A stretch of 6,691 nucleotides of DNA from Deltaproteobacteria bacterium (GTDB lineage Bacteria > Desulfobacterota > Desulfuromonadia > Geobacterales > DSM-12255): NCBI GenBank assembly GCA_017861215.1, contig JAGFXN010000092.1:1-6691 (forward strand). The letters are read 5' to 3'. Both the position numbers and the translations under genes were made by a program. Positions 1 to 5,716 of the stretch are shown one piece after another (positions within the stretch are counted from its first letter, which is position 1; each line of letters begins with the position of its first letter). The notes under the pieces are model-generated. The model was not told where the DNA came from, did no database searches, and worked only from the letters and a program-made list of their open reading frames with translations.

Positions 1-8
1 TTTCTTCA

Positions 9-16
9 GAAGGGAG
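9..16 (+). promoter_or_regulatory. Ribosome binding site of the Rep helicase gene
   Basis: GAAGGGAG is a good Shine-Dalgarno match just upstream of the ATG at 20. It supports that start. The promoter is not in the window. Confidence 0.6.
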
Positions 17-19
17 TAC

Positions 20-2056
20 ATGCTCAAGCTTGCCAAACTCAACCCCCAGCAACTGGCCGCGGTAAAGCACACCGAAGGTCCGCTCCTTGTGCTGGCCGGA
101 GCCGGCTCGGGCAAGACCGGTGTCCTTACCTGCCGGATCGCCCATCTCATCCTTGACAGAAAGGTTTCACCCGCCTCTGTCCTGGCGGTCACCTTCACCA
201 ACAAGGCGGCCAGGGAAATGGAAGAGCGGGTAGCCGCACTGGTGGGCAAAACAGCCTGCAAGGAGATTATCATCTCCACCTTCCACTCACTCGGGGTGCG
301 CATCCTCCGGCGTGACATTGAGCGGCTCGGTTACAAGCGCAACTTTTCCATTTACTCCGGCAGCGATCAGGCGGGACTGGTCCGGCAGATCCTGCGCGAA
401 GTTACCAGTGACAGCAAGAAGTACGATGCCGACAGCATCACCTGGAAAATCTCGGCCGCCAAGAACAGACTCGTGACACCGGACCGCTACCAGCCCCGCA
501 GCGACGATGACTGCGAACAGATCAGCGCCCTGGTCTACCCGCGCTATCAGTCCGCCCTCAAGGCTTTCAATGCCGTTGATTTTGACGACATCATCATGCT
601 GACTGCCGAGCTGCTGCAGCACCATCCCGAGGTCTTACGCCACTGGCAGGAGCGCTTCCGCTACATCATGGTTGACGAGTACCAGGACACCAACGCCTCC
701 CAGTATCTTCTCGTCAACCTCCTGGCAGCGGGGTGTAAAAATCTTTGCGTAGTGGGCGACGACGACCAGTCAATCTATGGTTGGCGGGGAGCCGACGTGG
801 GAAACATCCTCGATTTCGAGAAGGATTTCAGCGGCTGCCGGGTCATCAAGCTGGAACAGAACTACCGCTCCACCGGCAACATCCTGGAGGCGGCCAATCA
901 TGTTATCAGGAACAACCCGACGCGGAAGGAGAAGCGGCTCTGGACCTCCTCCGGCAGCGGCTGCCCGATCGATCTGATCATCGCCAAAGACGACGAAGAG
1001 GAGGCGACCAGCGTCGTGGACCGGATTCAGGTGGAGAGGTTCAAGAATGACCTGGCCTATGGCGACTTCGCCATCCTCTACCGGACCAACGCCCAGAGCC
1101 GGGCCTTCGAAGAGCAGCTCCGCTTTGCCGAGATTCCCTATATCCTGATCGGCGGCATGCATTTTTTCGAGCGGAAAGAGGTGAAGGATGCCATCGCCTA
1201 CCTGAAGCTGATCGACAATCCGCACGATGAGGTGGCATTGCTCCGCATCGTCAACTTTCCGCGGCGGGGGATCGGCGACAGCACGGTGGTGAAGATCAAC
1301 CAGTGGTCTTTGGCAGAGGGAGTGCCCCTGTTCGAGGCGTTTGGCAGGGTGATCGAAATCCCCGGCATCAATGAGGCGACCCGCGCCAGAGTAACGGACT
1401 TCCACCGGGCAGTGCAGACCGCCATGAAAGAGTTCTCCCGCCCGGGAGGGCTGGCGGAAAAAGGACAACAGCTCTTCAAAAAGCTGGCACTGGATGATGA
1501 GCTCTACCGAACCGTGGAAAATCCTGCTCAGGCACGCCGCAAGGTGGAGAACCTGGAGCAGATAATCAACTCCATGGCCGCCTATGAAGCACGGCTGTTC
1601 AAGTCGACACTCTCCGGCTTCCTGGAAAAGGTCTCCCTCATGGATGAGGAGCGCTTTTCGGGTAAGGACAAAAAGGAACACGGCCGCGATGCGGTGACGC
1701 TCATGTCGCTCCACTCCAGCAAGGGCCTGGAATTCCCCCACATCTTTCTGGTGGGAATGGAGGAGGAGATCCTCCCTCACAAACGATCAATCGACGAGGA
1801 TTTCTCCGTGGACGAAGAGCGGCGGCTCTGCTACGTCGGCATTACCCGCGCCCGCCGCAGTCTCACTCTCAGCCGCTGTCTGCAGCGCAAGAAATACGGA
1901 AGACTGGAGGAACGGTTCCCGTCACGATTTCTGGTTGAGATTCCGGAGCATCTGCTCAACGAGCAGCCGGGGGGAGCGGACAGGGTCCTGACAGAGGCGG
2001 AGGCTGAATTGATGGCGCAGGACTCTTTTGCCCGCATCAAGGCGATGCTCGGCTAG
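20..2056 (+). CDS. rep: ATP-dependent DNA helicase Rep (UvrD/PcrA/Rep superfamily 1A)
   Basis: A 3'-5' superfamily 1A helicase that uses ATP to move along single-stranded DNA. The Rep family helps replication forks restart and clears proteins from DNA in the cytoplasm. All core motifs are visible: motif I AGAGSGKT (residues 26-33), Ia TFTNKAAREM (58-67), II VDEYQDTN (218-225, with the catalytic DE), III GDDDQSIYGWRGA (246-258), IV QNYRS (280-284), V LMSLHSSKGLEF (561-572) and VI ERRLCYVGITRAR (600-612). At 678 aa it matches the length of E. coli Rep (about 673 aa). It lacks the longer C-terminal extension of UvrD and PcrA, and ends in a Rep-like 'FARIKAMLG'. The order GDDDQSIYGWRGA followed by KLEQNYRS is also very close to Rep. 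The ATG at 20 follows GAAGGGAG (9-16), and the protein begins near 'LNPQQLAAV', as Rep does. The upstream operon context lies outside the window. The main alternative is a PcrA/UvrD paralogue, which I consider less likely. Confidence 0.95.
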   Translation: MLKLAKLNPQQLAAVKHTEGPLLVLAGAGSGKTGVLTCRIAHLILDRKVSPASVLAVTFTNKAAREMEERVAALVGKTACKEIIISTFHSLGVRILRRDIERLGYKRNFSIYSGSDQAGLVRQILREVTSDSKKYDADSITWKISAAKNRLVTPDRYQPRSDDDCEQISALVYPRYQSALKAFNAVDFDDIIMLTAELLQHHPEVLRHWQERFRYIMVDEYQDTNASQYLLVNLLAAGCKNLCVVGDDDQSIYGWRGADVGNILDFEKDFSGCRVIKLEQNYRSTGNILEAANHVIRNNPTRKEKRLWTSSGSGCPIDLIIAKDDEEEATSVVDRIQVERFKNDLAYGDFAILYRTNAQSRAFEEQLRFAEIPYILIGGMHFFERKEVKDAIAYLKLIDNPHDEVALLRIVNFPRRGIGDSTVVKINQWSLAEGVPLFEAFGRVIEIPGINEATRARVTDFHRAVQTAMKEFSRPGGLAEKGQQLFKKLALDDELYRTVENPAQARRKVENLEQIINSMAAYEARLFKSTLSGFLEKVSLMDEERFSGKDKKEHGRDAVTLMSLHSSKGLEFPHIFLVGMEEEILPHKRSIDEDFSVDEERRLCYVGITRARRSLTLSRCLQRKKYGRLEERFPSRFLVEIPEHLLNEQPGGADRVLTEAEAELMAQDSFARIKAMLG

Positions 2057-2170
2057 ACGGACGTCTTTAGTGCGTTACCAGAGGCAAGTATTCCGGAGGG
2101 GCCGCCGCTGTCACGAGACACATTCACCCATCTTCTTCATTCTCTCTTCCTTGCTCTCCTGCCGCCAAAA

Positions 2171-2188
2171 GCCGCGGCACTCCGCGGC
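2171..2188 (-). terminator. Short GC-rich hairpin, candidate terminator
   Basis: GCCGCGG (2171-2177) and CCGCGGC (2182-2188) form a perfect 7-bp stem around a four-base loop. Read on the - strand, the stem is followed directly by TTTTGG. This is a short U-tract that fits a weak intrinsic terminator for leftward transcription. On the + strand there is no U-tract, so it would not be a classical terminator for the Rep helicase gene. The distance from the leftward gene's stop is large, about 360 bp. Confidence 0.35.
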
Positions 2189-2225
2189 AGCCAGGTAATT
2201 CCAGGTCAATCATGAAAACCAGAGA

Positions 2226-2260
2226 AGCCGTCCGGCAGCGCATGGCTGTTCCGGACGGCT
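2226..2260 (-). terminator. Strong 14-bp hairpin in the convergent region, candidate terminator
   Basis: AGCCGTCCGG (2226-2235) pairs perfectly with CCGGACGGCT (2251-2260). The stem continues inward with CAGC (2236-2239) pairing to GCTG (2245-2248). The result is 14 bp, a two-base bulge (2249-2250) and a five-base loop. On the - strand it is followed by TCTCTGGTTTTC, an imperfect U-rich tail, so termination of leftward transcription is the better reading. On the + strand it is followed by CAGGTTTCC, a poor tail. It could also act in both directions, or be a copy of a dispersed palindromic repeat. Confidence 0.45.
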
Positions 2261-2548
2261 CAGGTTTCCACCGGGCGGCGGCTGAAGCCAGCGGCAGTAC
2301 AACTCCAGTAAAATCAGCTTCAAGAAATCATCAGCAACAACCTGTCCGGCGGCGGCAGAAAGCAGCTAAAGACGGGAACAGGGAGATCAGGGGGAAGCGA
2401 ACTGCCGGTCAGCAGGACTTGACGGCGAGGTACCGAACTGCTCATGCCGCCCGCTCAATGATGCTCCTCAGGAAAATGCGGCTGTTCAGCACCTGTCTCC
2501 AGGCCGGCAACAACCTCGGTGATGATCCCCATGCGCACGTAAATCGTG

Positions 2549-4984
2549 TTACCTTCCTCCGGTTCTGCCGCCACCATGGCCGGAACCGCCGCCAGAAGGT
2601 CTTGCACCTCCGCCTGACGGTCTTGCACCTCCGCCTGACGGCCTTGAAACACCGCCACCGGAACCGCCGCCAGACGGTCTTGCAGTTCCAACTGCCGGTC
2701 TTGAAATGCCGCCACCGGAACCGGCGGCGGAACGAGCCGGCTGGAACCCTCCGGACGGTCGGTTAGCCCGGAAGCTCTGGTAGCGCTGCTGACCAAGCTG
2801 CCGCCCCTGGGCTGCCCGGCTGAAATCCCGCGGCTGGCCCTGTGACCTTGCTTCAGGCGCTTTGCCGGGTGAGTTGACGCTCTGCCAGTTGCCGCGCGCA
2901 GAAGAGCGGTAGACGCTCCCTTCGCGGGTCGCAAAGACCTGGCTGCCGCCCGCGGTTCTGCCCCCCTGGCCACGGCCGCCGGCTGCCGCCGGTGATTGTC
3001 CGCGGCGGGCCCGGGTGATATTCCCCTTGGCATCGGCAGCATAACGGTTGGTATTGACGTTACGCACTACCCCCTTCTGACCGGCGACGAGAGAGCCGGT
3101 GCGCGAATTGTAGGCGCTGCCGTATCTGCCGGACCAACGGGTGCCGCTGTGGGGATAGCTGCCGGTAGCGCTGTGCCTGGCGCCGCCCCCTTCCCAGCGC
3201 CGCGGGTAGATGTTGGTCCCGCTATGGGCCCACCCCCCCGGACCCCAGGCATGATGACCACGCCAGCCGTGATGGCCCCTGCCCCAGTAGGGACCCCACC
3301 AGGGAGTGGGCGGATAACACCAGCCGGTGCTGTAGGCACCCCAGCCCCAGCCCCAGCCGAATCCGAACCCCCAGCCCCACCAGGGGGTCCAGCCGATGCT
3401 GACCCCGAGGCCGTAGGTGAGCGGCGGACCGTACCAGTAGCTGCCGATCCACGGGGAGTAGGAATAACCGGTGCCGTAAACGACGACATCTTCAGTAATG
3501 ACCGTGCCCATATAACCAGGGGTATAGCCGACATAGACGGCTTCGGGAGTGGTGCCGTAGACCTTGACGTAGGTCACATAGTGGAGCGGCGAACTGGTCG
3601 GGATGGTGTAGATCACCTCCGGCACTGTATCGGCGACAACCCACGGACCGTCGAGGGCCGGGGCGGTGAACCAGATACCGTTTTGCACGGCATACCAGCT
3701 CTGCCGGTCCACCATGATCACCGGTGTCGAGCAGTTACTGACATAGGAGAGGGGCGTGCCCTGAATCGTCGCCAGTTCCGGTTCACCGTCGATCACCAGA
3801 TCAACGAAGCCGGCGTCGCCGCGCTTGACGCTGGTGGTCTGCGGAATGCTGTTGGCGACCAGCGCTTCTCTTGCCTGGACTGTGTCGGGAACCGCGGCTT
3901 TGACGTTCTCCTTGGGGCTGTCGTCGGGAATCCTGGCAAAGTCACCCGGCAGGCTTTTATGGGGAACATATTCCCACGGGCCGGCAAGCGAAGCGGCCCG
4001 GAACCAGCGGCCGGCAAGCAGCAGGTAGGTCCTGTTGTCGCGCAGGTATTGAAAGATGTTGCCGGTCGTATTGGTGACGTAGAGCAGTTCGGTGCCGGCA
4101 AGTGGGACAAAGTTCGGCTCGCCCTCGGTGACGACCAGTTCGCTGGGACTTGTTGCGATGTAGATCTGCGGCGCCAGGTTCTTGAGAGACGGCAGCTCCT
4201 TTGTTTTGGGATCCGCTTGCCCTTCCATGAAATCCACCTGGCCCGATTCGCGGGCAGCTTTCCTGGCTTTGCCGGCATCCTTCGGCGGCCTGGCCGAGAC
4301 TCGCCACGGCCCTTCGAGGGACGGCGCTTCCATGTAGCCGTCGAAGAGGCGCAGGTAATGCCTGCCGCTTGCATCCTTGAGAAGCAGGACACGCGTATTG
4401 AGGACCCGCCAGAGGCTGCCGTCGGCATCCTTCACCGGCACGTAACGCGGAGCACCGTCGATATAGACGAGGATGGCCGGTTTATCGGCAATGATGATTT
4501 GCGGGACATCATTTTTCACCGGCAGCGAGCCGCCCACCTTGAGGTCGGACGCAACCAGCGCCGCTTCGAGGCTGTCGAGGGCGATAATCCTGATCTTTTC
4601 TCTGGCGGTCAGCTGCAGCACGGGGCGGAACTCCTGAGCCCGGTCTGCAGCAGAGGGAAATTTGACCTCGGTAATCTGCAACTCCTCGAGGGTAGCGATC
4701 CGTTCGCTCTTGTCAACCAGGGTCCGGGCGGTGAAGGTGATGACCCCGTACACCGGCTCCTCCCTCTTGGCAGGGCGGACGGCGACTGCGCTATGGGCCT
4801 TGAGGTTGAAGCCGTCCCAGGAGTCAACCTGGGGCTCGTAGATCATTGCCGTCATCCCCTTGCTGGCCCCTTCCCGCGGCCAGCCTTCAGCAACCGGAGG
4901 ATTGTCTGCGGCAAAGGCTGTCAGCGCGGTCATGAAGGTCAGCAACAGAATTACCGGCCATAATTTTCTGCAGTACCGTAGCAT
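2549..4984 (-). CDS. Secreted Trp/Gly-rich protein with three GPW repeats and a Gly/Ser/Arg-rich tail; function unknown
   Basis: A predicted exported protein of 811 aa. It opens with a clear signal peptide: basic MLRYCRK, a hydrophobic core, and a likely cut after AFA at about residue 26. Three degenerate repeats follow (about residues 161-227, 272-337 and 381-447). Each starts near 'PQ', passes through a G-x-P segment, and closes with an (S/A)-L-x-GPW signature: SLEGPW, SLAGPW and ALDGPW. Next comes a Tyr/Gly/Trp block (about 507-592) with a core near WTPWWGWGFGFGWGWGWG. A basic Gly/Ser/Arg-rich tail to the end includes a 'REGSVYRSSARGNW' segment and RPSGGG repeats. From memory, similar Geobacter proteins are loosely labelled carbohydrate-binding family V/XII. 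I see no catalytic motif and no autotransporter barrel. I chose ATG 4984 because AGGAGA (4991-4996) sits six bases upstream. An in-frame ATG at 5008 would give 819 aa, but it puts this ribosome binding site inside the gene and spoils the signal peptide start. The gene is divergent from the small exported protein gene at 5313. Confidence 0.82.
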   Translation of the reverse strand: MLRYCRKLWPVILLLTFMTALTAFAADNPPVAEGWPREGASKGMTAMIYEPQVDSWDGFNLKAHSAVAVRPAKREEPVYGVITFTARTLVDKSERIATLEELQITEVKFPSAADRAQEFRPVLQLTAREKIRIIALDSLEAALVASDLKVGGSLPVKNDVPQIIIADKPAILVYIDGAPRYVPVKDADGSLWRVLNTRVLLLKDASGRHYLRLFDGYMEAPSLEGPWRVSARPPKDAGKARKAARESGQVDFMEGQADPKTKELPSLKNLAPQIYIATSPSELVVTEGEPNFVPLAGTELLYVTNTTGNIFQYLRDNRTYLLLAGRWFRAASLAGPWEYVPHKSLPGDFARIPDDSPKENVKAAVPDTVQAREALVANSIPQTTSVKRGDAGFVDLVIDGEPELATIQGTPLSYVSNCSTPVIMVDRQSWYAVQNGIWFTAPALDGPWVVADTVPEVIYTIPTSSPLHYVTYVKVYGTTPEAVYVGYTPGYMGTVITEDVVVYGTGYSYSPWIGSYWYGPPLTYGLGVSIGWTPWWGWGFGFGWGWGWGAYSTGWCYPPTPWWGPYWGRGHHGWRGHHAWGPGGWAHSGTNIYPRRWEGGGARHSATGSYPHSGTRWSGRYGSAYNSRTGSLVAGQKGVVRNVNTNRYAADAKGNITRARRGQSPAAAGGRGQGGRTAGGSQVFATREGSVYRSSARGNWQSVNSPGKAPEARSQGQPRDFSRAAQGRQLGQQRYQSFRANRPSGGFQPARSAAGSGGGISRPAVGTARPSGGGSGGGVSRPSGGGARPSGGGARPSGGGSGHGGGRTGGR
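2582..2732. repeat. Short tandem repeats encoding RPSGGG-type units
   Basis: This stretch forms the 3' end of the leftward secreted protein gene. A 21-bp unit, GGTCTTGCACCTCCGCCTGA plus C on the + strand, occurs twice in perfect tandem (2598-2618 and 2619-2639). A more diverged unit of about 58 bp also recurs: CTTGAAACACCGCCACCGG from 2643 and CTTGAAATGCCGCCACCGG from 2701. The 21-bp period is a multiple of three, so gain or loss of units lengthens or shortens the Gly/Ser/Arg tail without a frameshift. This pattern is typical of slippage or recombination in low-complexity surface-protein tails. Confidence 0.7.
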
Positions 4985-4990
4985 TGTCGT

Positions 4991-4996
4991 TCTCCT
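4991..4996 (-). promoter_or_regulatory. Ribosome binding site that decides the start of the Trp/Gly-rich secreted protein
   Basis: Read on the - strand, AAAAGGAGAACGACA leads straight into ATG at 4984-4982. AGGAGA with a six-base spacer is close to ideal. The in-frame ATGs at 5008 and 5002 have no comparable site upstream. Confidence 0.75.
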
Positions 4997-5047
4997 TTTC
5001 ATGTTCATCGCCGCAGCGTCAATTCCGTGGCAGTTATTCTGTCTAAT

Positions 5048-5053
5048 ATTATA
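5048..5053 (-). promoter_or_regulatory. Candidate -10 element for the leftward secreted protein gene
   Basis: TATAAT on the - strand is a perfect sigma-70 -10 hexamer, about 64 bases upstream of the chosen start at 4984. The predicted transcript would begin near 5041 and carry a leader of about 57 nt. I see no good TTGACA match 16-18 bp upstream: the 17-bp position reads CTAGCC. The promoter would therefore be weak or activator-dependent. Confidence 0.4.
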
Positions 5054-5183
5054 GCTGTTTTAAAGCGTCTGGCTAGTTTACCGCTGAACAATTCCGGGCA
5101 GCAGACAAACGTGACGGCCAGCCATGGCAGGAGCGAACTGCCTGCGGCGTCTTTATGTCGGCAGGGGATGACTTGGCACCATG

Positions 5184-5218
5184 AACAGGAAAATATTCTG
5201 ACATCCTGTTAATTTTCC
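5184..5218. repeat. Nested inverted repeat upstream of the small exported protein promoter
   Basis: GGAAAAT (5188-5194) is the exact reverse complement of ATTTTCC (5212-5218). The overlapping AACAGG (5184-5189) is the exact reverse complement of CCTGTT (5205-5210). The two pairings exclude each other as one hairpin, but each has the symmetry of a dimeric regulator's binding site. The element ends 10 bp before the extended -10 at 5229, so it covers the -35 region. Confidence 0.35.
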
Positions 5219-5225
5219 AGGAGCC

Positions 5226-5234
5226 TGCTATACT
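5226..5234 (+). promoter_or_regulatory. Extended -10 promoter for the small exported protein gene
   Basis: TGCTATACT contains the extended -10 TGn motif followed by TATACT, a five-of-six match to TATAAT. The -35 position at a 17-bp spacing (5206-5211, CTGTTA) is poor, as is common for extended -10 promoters. Transcription would start near 5241, giving a leader of about 70 nt. Confidence 0.45.
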
Positions 5235-5312
5235 TGCTTCAAAAAGTGACCTGTTTTTGCTCTGGTTCTCAGGCACGGCCTCACCAATCTGCAACACTGA
5301 CCGGGGGAATAA

Positions 5313-5588
5313 ATGAACGCTTTTTTTCGGAACATGGCTCTGGTTCTTTGCCTCTGGTTGTCGATGACCGGCATCTGCCTTGGCAAGCAGGTCTATCTGC
5401 GGGACGGCGGCATCATCGATTGCAAGTCATTCTGGCGGCATGGCGATGTGGTAACTGTCCTGATTAACCGGGATACGATGGTCGAATTCGACCGGAAAGA
5501 AATCGACTTGAAGCGGACCTTCCCTGCCCACGGGAAAAAATCGCCCCATGGCCGGCAAAAAGTATCCGGCAGCGCTGCTCGCCACTAG
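5313..5588 (+). CDS. Small exported protein of unknown function ('DGGIIDCKSFWR' family)
   Basis: A 91-aa protein with an N-terminal signal peptide: MNAFFRN, then a hydrophobic stretch over residues 8-23, with a likely cut after CLG at about residue 24. The mature part starts KQVYLRDGGIIDCKSFW. It has one cysteine (Cys37) and a compact core running to about residue 70 (NRDTMVEF, then EIDLKRTF). A short Lys/Arg/His-rich tail follows. Cys22 does not sit in a proper lipobox, because Ile precedes it, so I read this as a signal peptidase I substrate and not a lipoprotein. I recall similar small proteins in Geobacter-type genomes but know no function. The ATG at 5313 follows GGGGGA (5303-5308) four bases upstream, and an extended -10 promoter lies 80 bp upstream. 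It is divergent from the Trp/Gly-rich secreted protein gene and is followed after 128 bp by the MFS transporter gene. Confidence 0.75.
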   Translation: MNAFFRNMALVLCLWLSMTGICLGKQVYLRDGGIIDCKSFWRHGDVVTVLINRDTMVEFDRKEIDLKRTFPAHGKKSPHGRQKVSGSAARH

Positions 5589-5613
5589 AGTGAAGCCGGC
5601 GGTTCTCCACTCT
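5587..5613 (+). other. Small hairpin overlapping the stop of the small exported protein gene
   Basis: AGAGTG (5587-5592) and CACTCT (5608-5613) can form a 6-bp stem around a 15-base loop that contains the palindrome GCCGGC. No U-tract follows (TATGAGG), so this is a poor terminator. Readthrough into the MFS gene is plausible. The rest of the gap up to 5716 shows no gene or clear promoter. Confidence 0.2.
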
Positions 5614-5703
5614 TATGAGGATTCAGACTACCTTCGCTTCGCACGGCAACAATCCCAATCAATGAATTCGGCAAGTACTTCTGTTGCATGCTTCTGCCCC
5701 GAC

Positions 5704-5707
5704 AAGG
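5704..5707 (+). promoter_or_regulatory. Ribosome binding site supporting the GTG start of the MFS transporter
   Basis: AAGG lies nine bases before the GTG at 5717. An in-frame TAA at 5708-5710 closes the frame just upstream, so GTG 5717 is the first possible start. The next in-frame candidate, GTG 5765, already lies at the edge of the first membrane segment. Confidence 0.5.
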
Positions 5708-5716
5708 TAAATTCCT

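Larger units (their letters stand above)
2057..2548. other. Convergent intergenic region without a convincing gene
   Basis: About 490 bp separate the ends of the Rep helicase gene (+) and the Trp/Gly-rich secreted protein gene (-). I see two hairpins (2171-2188 and 2226-2260), described separately. An open frame begins at an ATG at 2212 on the + strand and runs to 2766. It has no good ribosome binding site, has a low-complexity Arg/Gln/His-rich composition, and overlaps the 3' end of the opposite gene, so I do not call it. A short open stretch on the - strand (2455-2548) is discussed as a finding. I see no tRNA or other RNA gene. Confidence 0.6.
4985..5312. other. Divergent intergenic region carrying promoters for both flanking genes
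   Basis: About 330 bp lie between two divergently transcribed genes for exported proteins. It holds the ribosome binding site and a TATAAT element for the leftward gene, and an extended -10 and ribosome binding site for the rightward gene. It also has an inverted repeat at 5184-5218. The middle (about 5085-5180) is GC-rich, with several short GGCAGG/CCTGCC inverted copies. I compared it by eye with c-di-GMP (GEMM), cobalamin, TPP and fluoride riboswitch consensus elements and saw no match. No gene is called here. Confidence 0.6.

Noticed and set aside
770..1780. A 336-codon open frame on the - strand inside the Rep helicase gene
   Set aside because: The + strand here encodes invariant helicase motifs III to V. 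The antisense frame has no recognisable domain or ribosome binding site.
2212..2766. A 184-codon open frame on the + strand in the convergent region
   Set aside because: There is no good Shine-Dalgarno site. The composition is low-complexity Arg/Gln/His, the second half is the antisense of the tandem repeats, and the strong hairpin at 2226-2260 lies in its first codons.
2996..4963. A 655-codon open frame on the + strand, opposite the secreted protein gene
   Set aside because: It is an antisense shadow produced by the GC-rich codon use of the leftward gene. Its product is a disordered mix of Gly, Asp, Arg and Val with no motif. The leftward frame has a signal peptide, a good ribosome binding site and structured repeats.
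5080..5182. An open + strand stretch ending in FMSAGDDLAP and a stop, in the divergent intergenic region
   Set aside because: It has no start codon until the last ten codons and no ribosome binding site. It looks faintly protein-like, but I cannot assign it to any family.
5173..5190. Possible sigma-54 promoter (TTGGCACCATGAACAGG)
   Set aside because: The TGGCAC half is present, but the -12 GC element is missing at the required spacing.
5085..5240. Possible riboswitch in the divergent leader region
   Set aside because: The GGCAGG/CCTGCC arms form only short 5-bp pairings, and no known conserved riboswitch core could be recognised. Most of this region also lies upstream of the predicted rightward transcript start.
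5684..5713. Possible sigma-70 promoter (TTGCAT and TAAATT) directly before the MFS transporter
   Set aside because: The -10 would overlap the ribosome binding site and put the transcript start at the GTG codon itself. The matches are also weak.
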